DNA of 64,000 nt from Heterotrichella gracilis (taxonomy: Eukaryota; Sar; Xanthophyceae; Tribonematales; Xanthonemataceae). The stretch covers positions 1-64,000 of the forward strand of contig JAULBX010027495.1 in NCBI GenBank assembly GCA_032358255.1, given 5' to 3'. Of the stretch, positions 63,363 to 64,000 are shown in pieces. The translations under genes were made by a program, and so were the position numbers. Position 1 is the first letter of the stretch; the number at the start of each line of letters is the position of its first letter. The notes below the pieces were generated by a model, which saw nothing but the letters and a program-made list of their open reading frames with translations, ran no database searches and was not told the DNA's origin.

Positions 63363-64000
63363 TGTCTGCCGTCAAGGGGAATGTACCACCAGCGCAACAC
63401 TACGGAGTCAGCAATCGGCACCCAGCAGTACAGCCCCTACATGTTTTGCTCCCAGCAGCATACACATATGTGCTTTACTAGTGCCCCTTTGACTGTGGGG
63501 GCACCGCTTCAATGCAGGCGTAATTCTCTGTATCATATACGCACAAGGGGTGCCATAGATACACAGCTCAGGAGCTCCCGGAGCAGTTTTTGAGGCCATG
63601 TCCTCGCTCACCAGTAGCCGCAAGCCAATGTGCAGGCCTTGTACATCCAGCATGGGTATGCAGTGCATCTGCTTCACATGAGGCTGTGCAGCGCAGGTAG
63701 CTTACAATTTCAGCTTACAGCTTTGTTTTTGGTGGATTGTCCAGACCAAGGAAGGAATTCAATCCCTGTGTATGCTGCTCCCGACACAGCTCAGCATGTT
63801 GGATGCAGCACCCATGCCGGATGTTGTATGGAACTTCATGAGGGAACGGAGGCCATTTCTGGGGACAATGATGGATTGAAGGGGGGAAGTGCATCCAAGT
63901 GATGCACCTGGGAGTTGCAGTACTGGTGCAGTCACATAGGGTGCTGCTAAGTGGTGGCATTTACCATACACGGTGTTTTATGGGGGCCATTGAAGGGGTT
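63363..64000. other. Right edge, unresolved
   Basis: Short open frames occur on both strands and none has a recognised domain. It may contain 5' exons or the promoter of the small Cys-rich gene. Confidence 0.35.

Overview
This is eukaryotic nuclear DNA from a green-lineage organism, most likely a unicellular green alga; I cannot name a genus. The evidence is intron-dense genes with short exons and GT-AG introns, plant-type proteins (a kinase/U-box protein, an old-yellow-enzyme reductase of OPR type, and an LRR protein close to plant RNI-like proteins that start MGG.C), and short TTTAGGG-like runs in introns. I see no CRISPR array, no rRNA or tRNA gene and no intact mobile element.

Layout, left to right. 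1-1431 has no recognisable gene. 1432-4312 (-) is a kinase/U-box protein with a degraded kinase active site. 4694-8877 (-) is a predicted N-myristoylated ankyrin/coiled-coil protein. 9515-12256 (+) is GRWD1/RRB1, a ribosomal-protein chaperone. 12418-14136 (-) is a protein with a C-terminal TPX2-like motif. 14895-20233 (-) is WDR3/UTP12 of the small-subunit processome. 21155-21541 (+) is mitoribosomal protein mL43. 22635-26223 (-) is the DNA primase catalytic subunit, divergent over only 284 bp from an organellar polynucleotide phosphorylase at 26508-33827 (+). 35320-37956 (-) is a TM9SF membrane protein. 38773-40516 (+) is an OPR-type flavin reductase. 41449-43626 (-) is a DNAJB12/14-type ER co-chaperone. 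44245-47265 (-) is an uncharacterised membrane-anchored protein. 48231-57193 (-) is an HLTF/RAD5-type HIRAN-SNF2-RING helicase in about 21 exons. 58571-62885 (+) is a predicted acylated LRR protein. 62999 to about 63362 (-) is a small Cys-rich, possibly secreted ORF.

The genes are mostly independent housekeeping genes and do not form an operon or a single pathway. Ribosome assembly (GRWD1, WDR3, mL43) and genome replication or tolerance (primase, HLTF) are over-represented, but I read this as chance neighbourhood. Several gene pairs are divergent over short spacers and may share promoters.

The most unusual signal is in the introns. Three genes carry copies of exon-edge sequence inside introns. 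A diverged segment of roughly 450 bp of the HLTF-like gene, including its RING exon, sits in the first intron of the DNAJB12-like gene. The 3' edge of an LRR exon with its splice donor is repeated 219 bp downstream. A PNPase exon edge is present three times. I found no convincing new multi-gene system.
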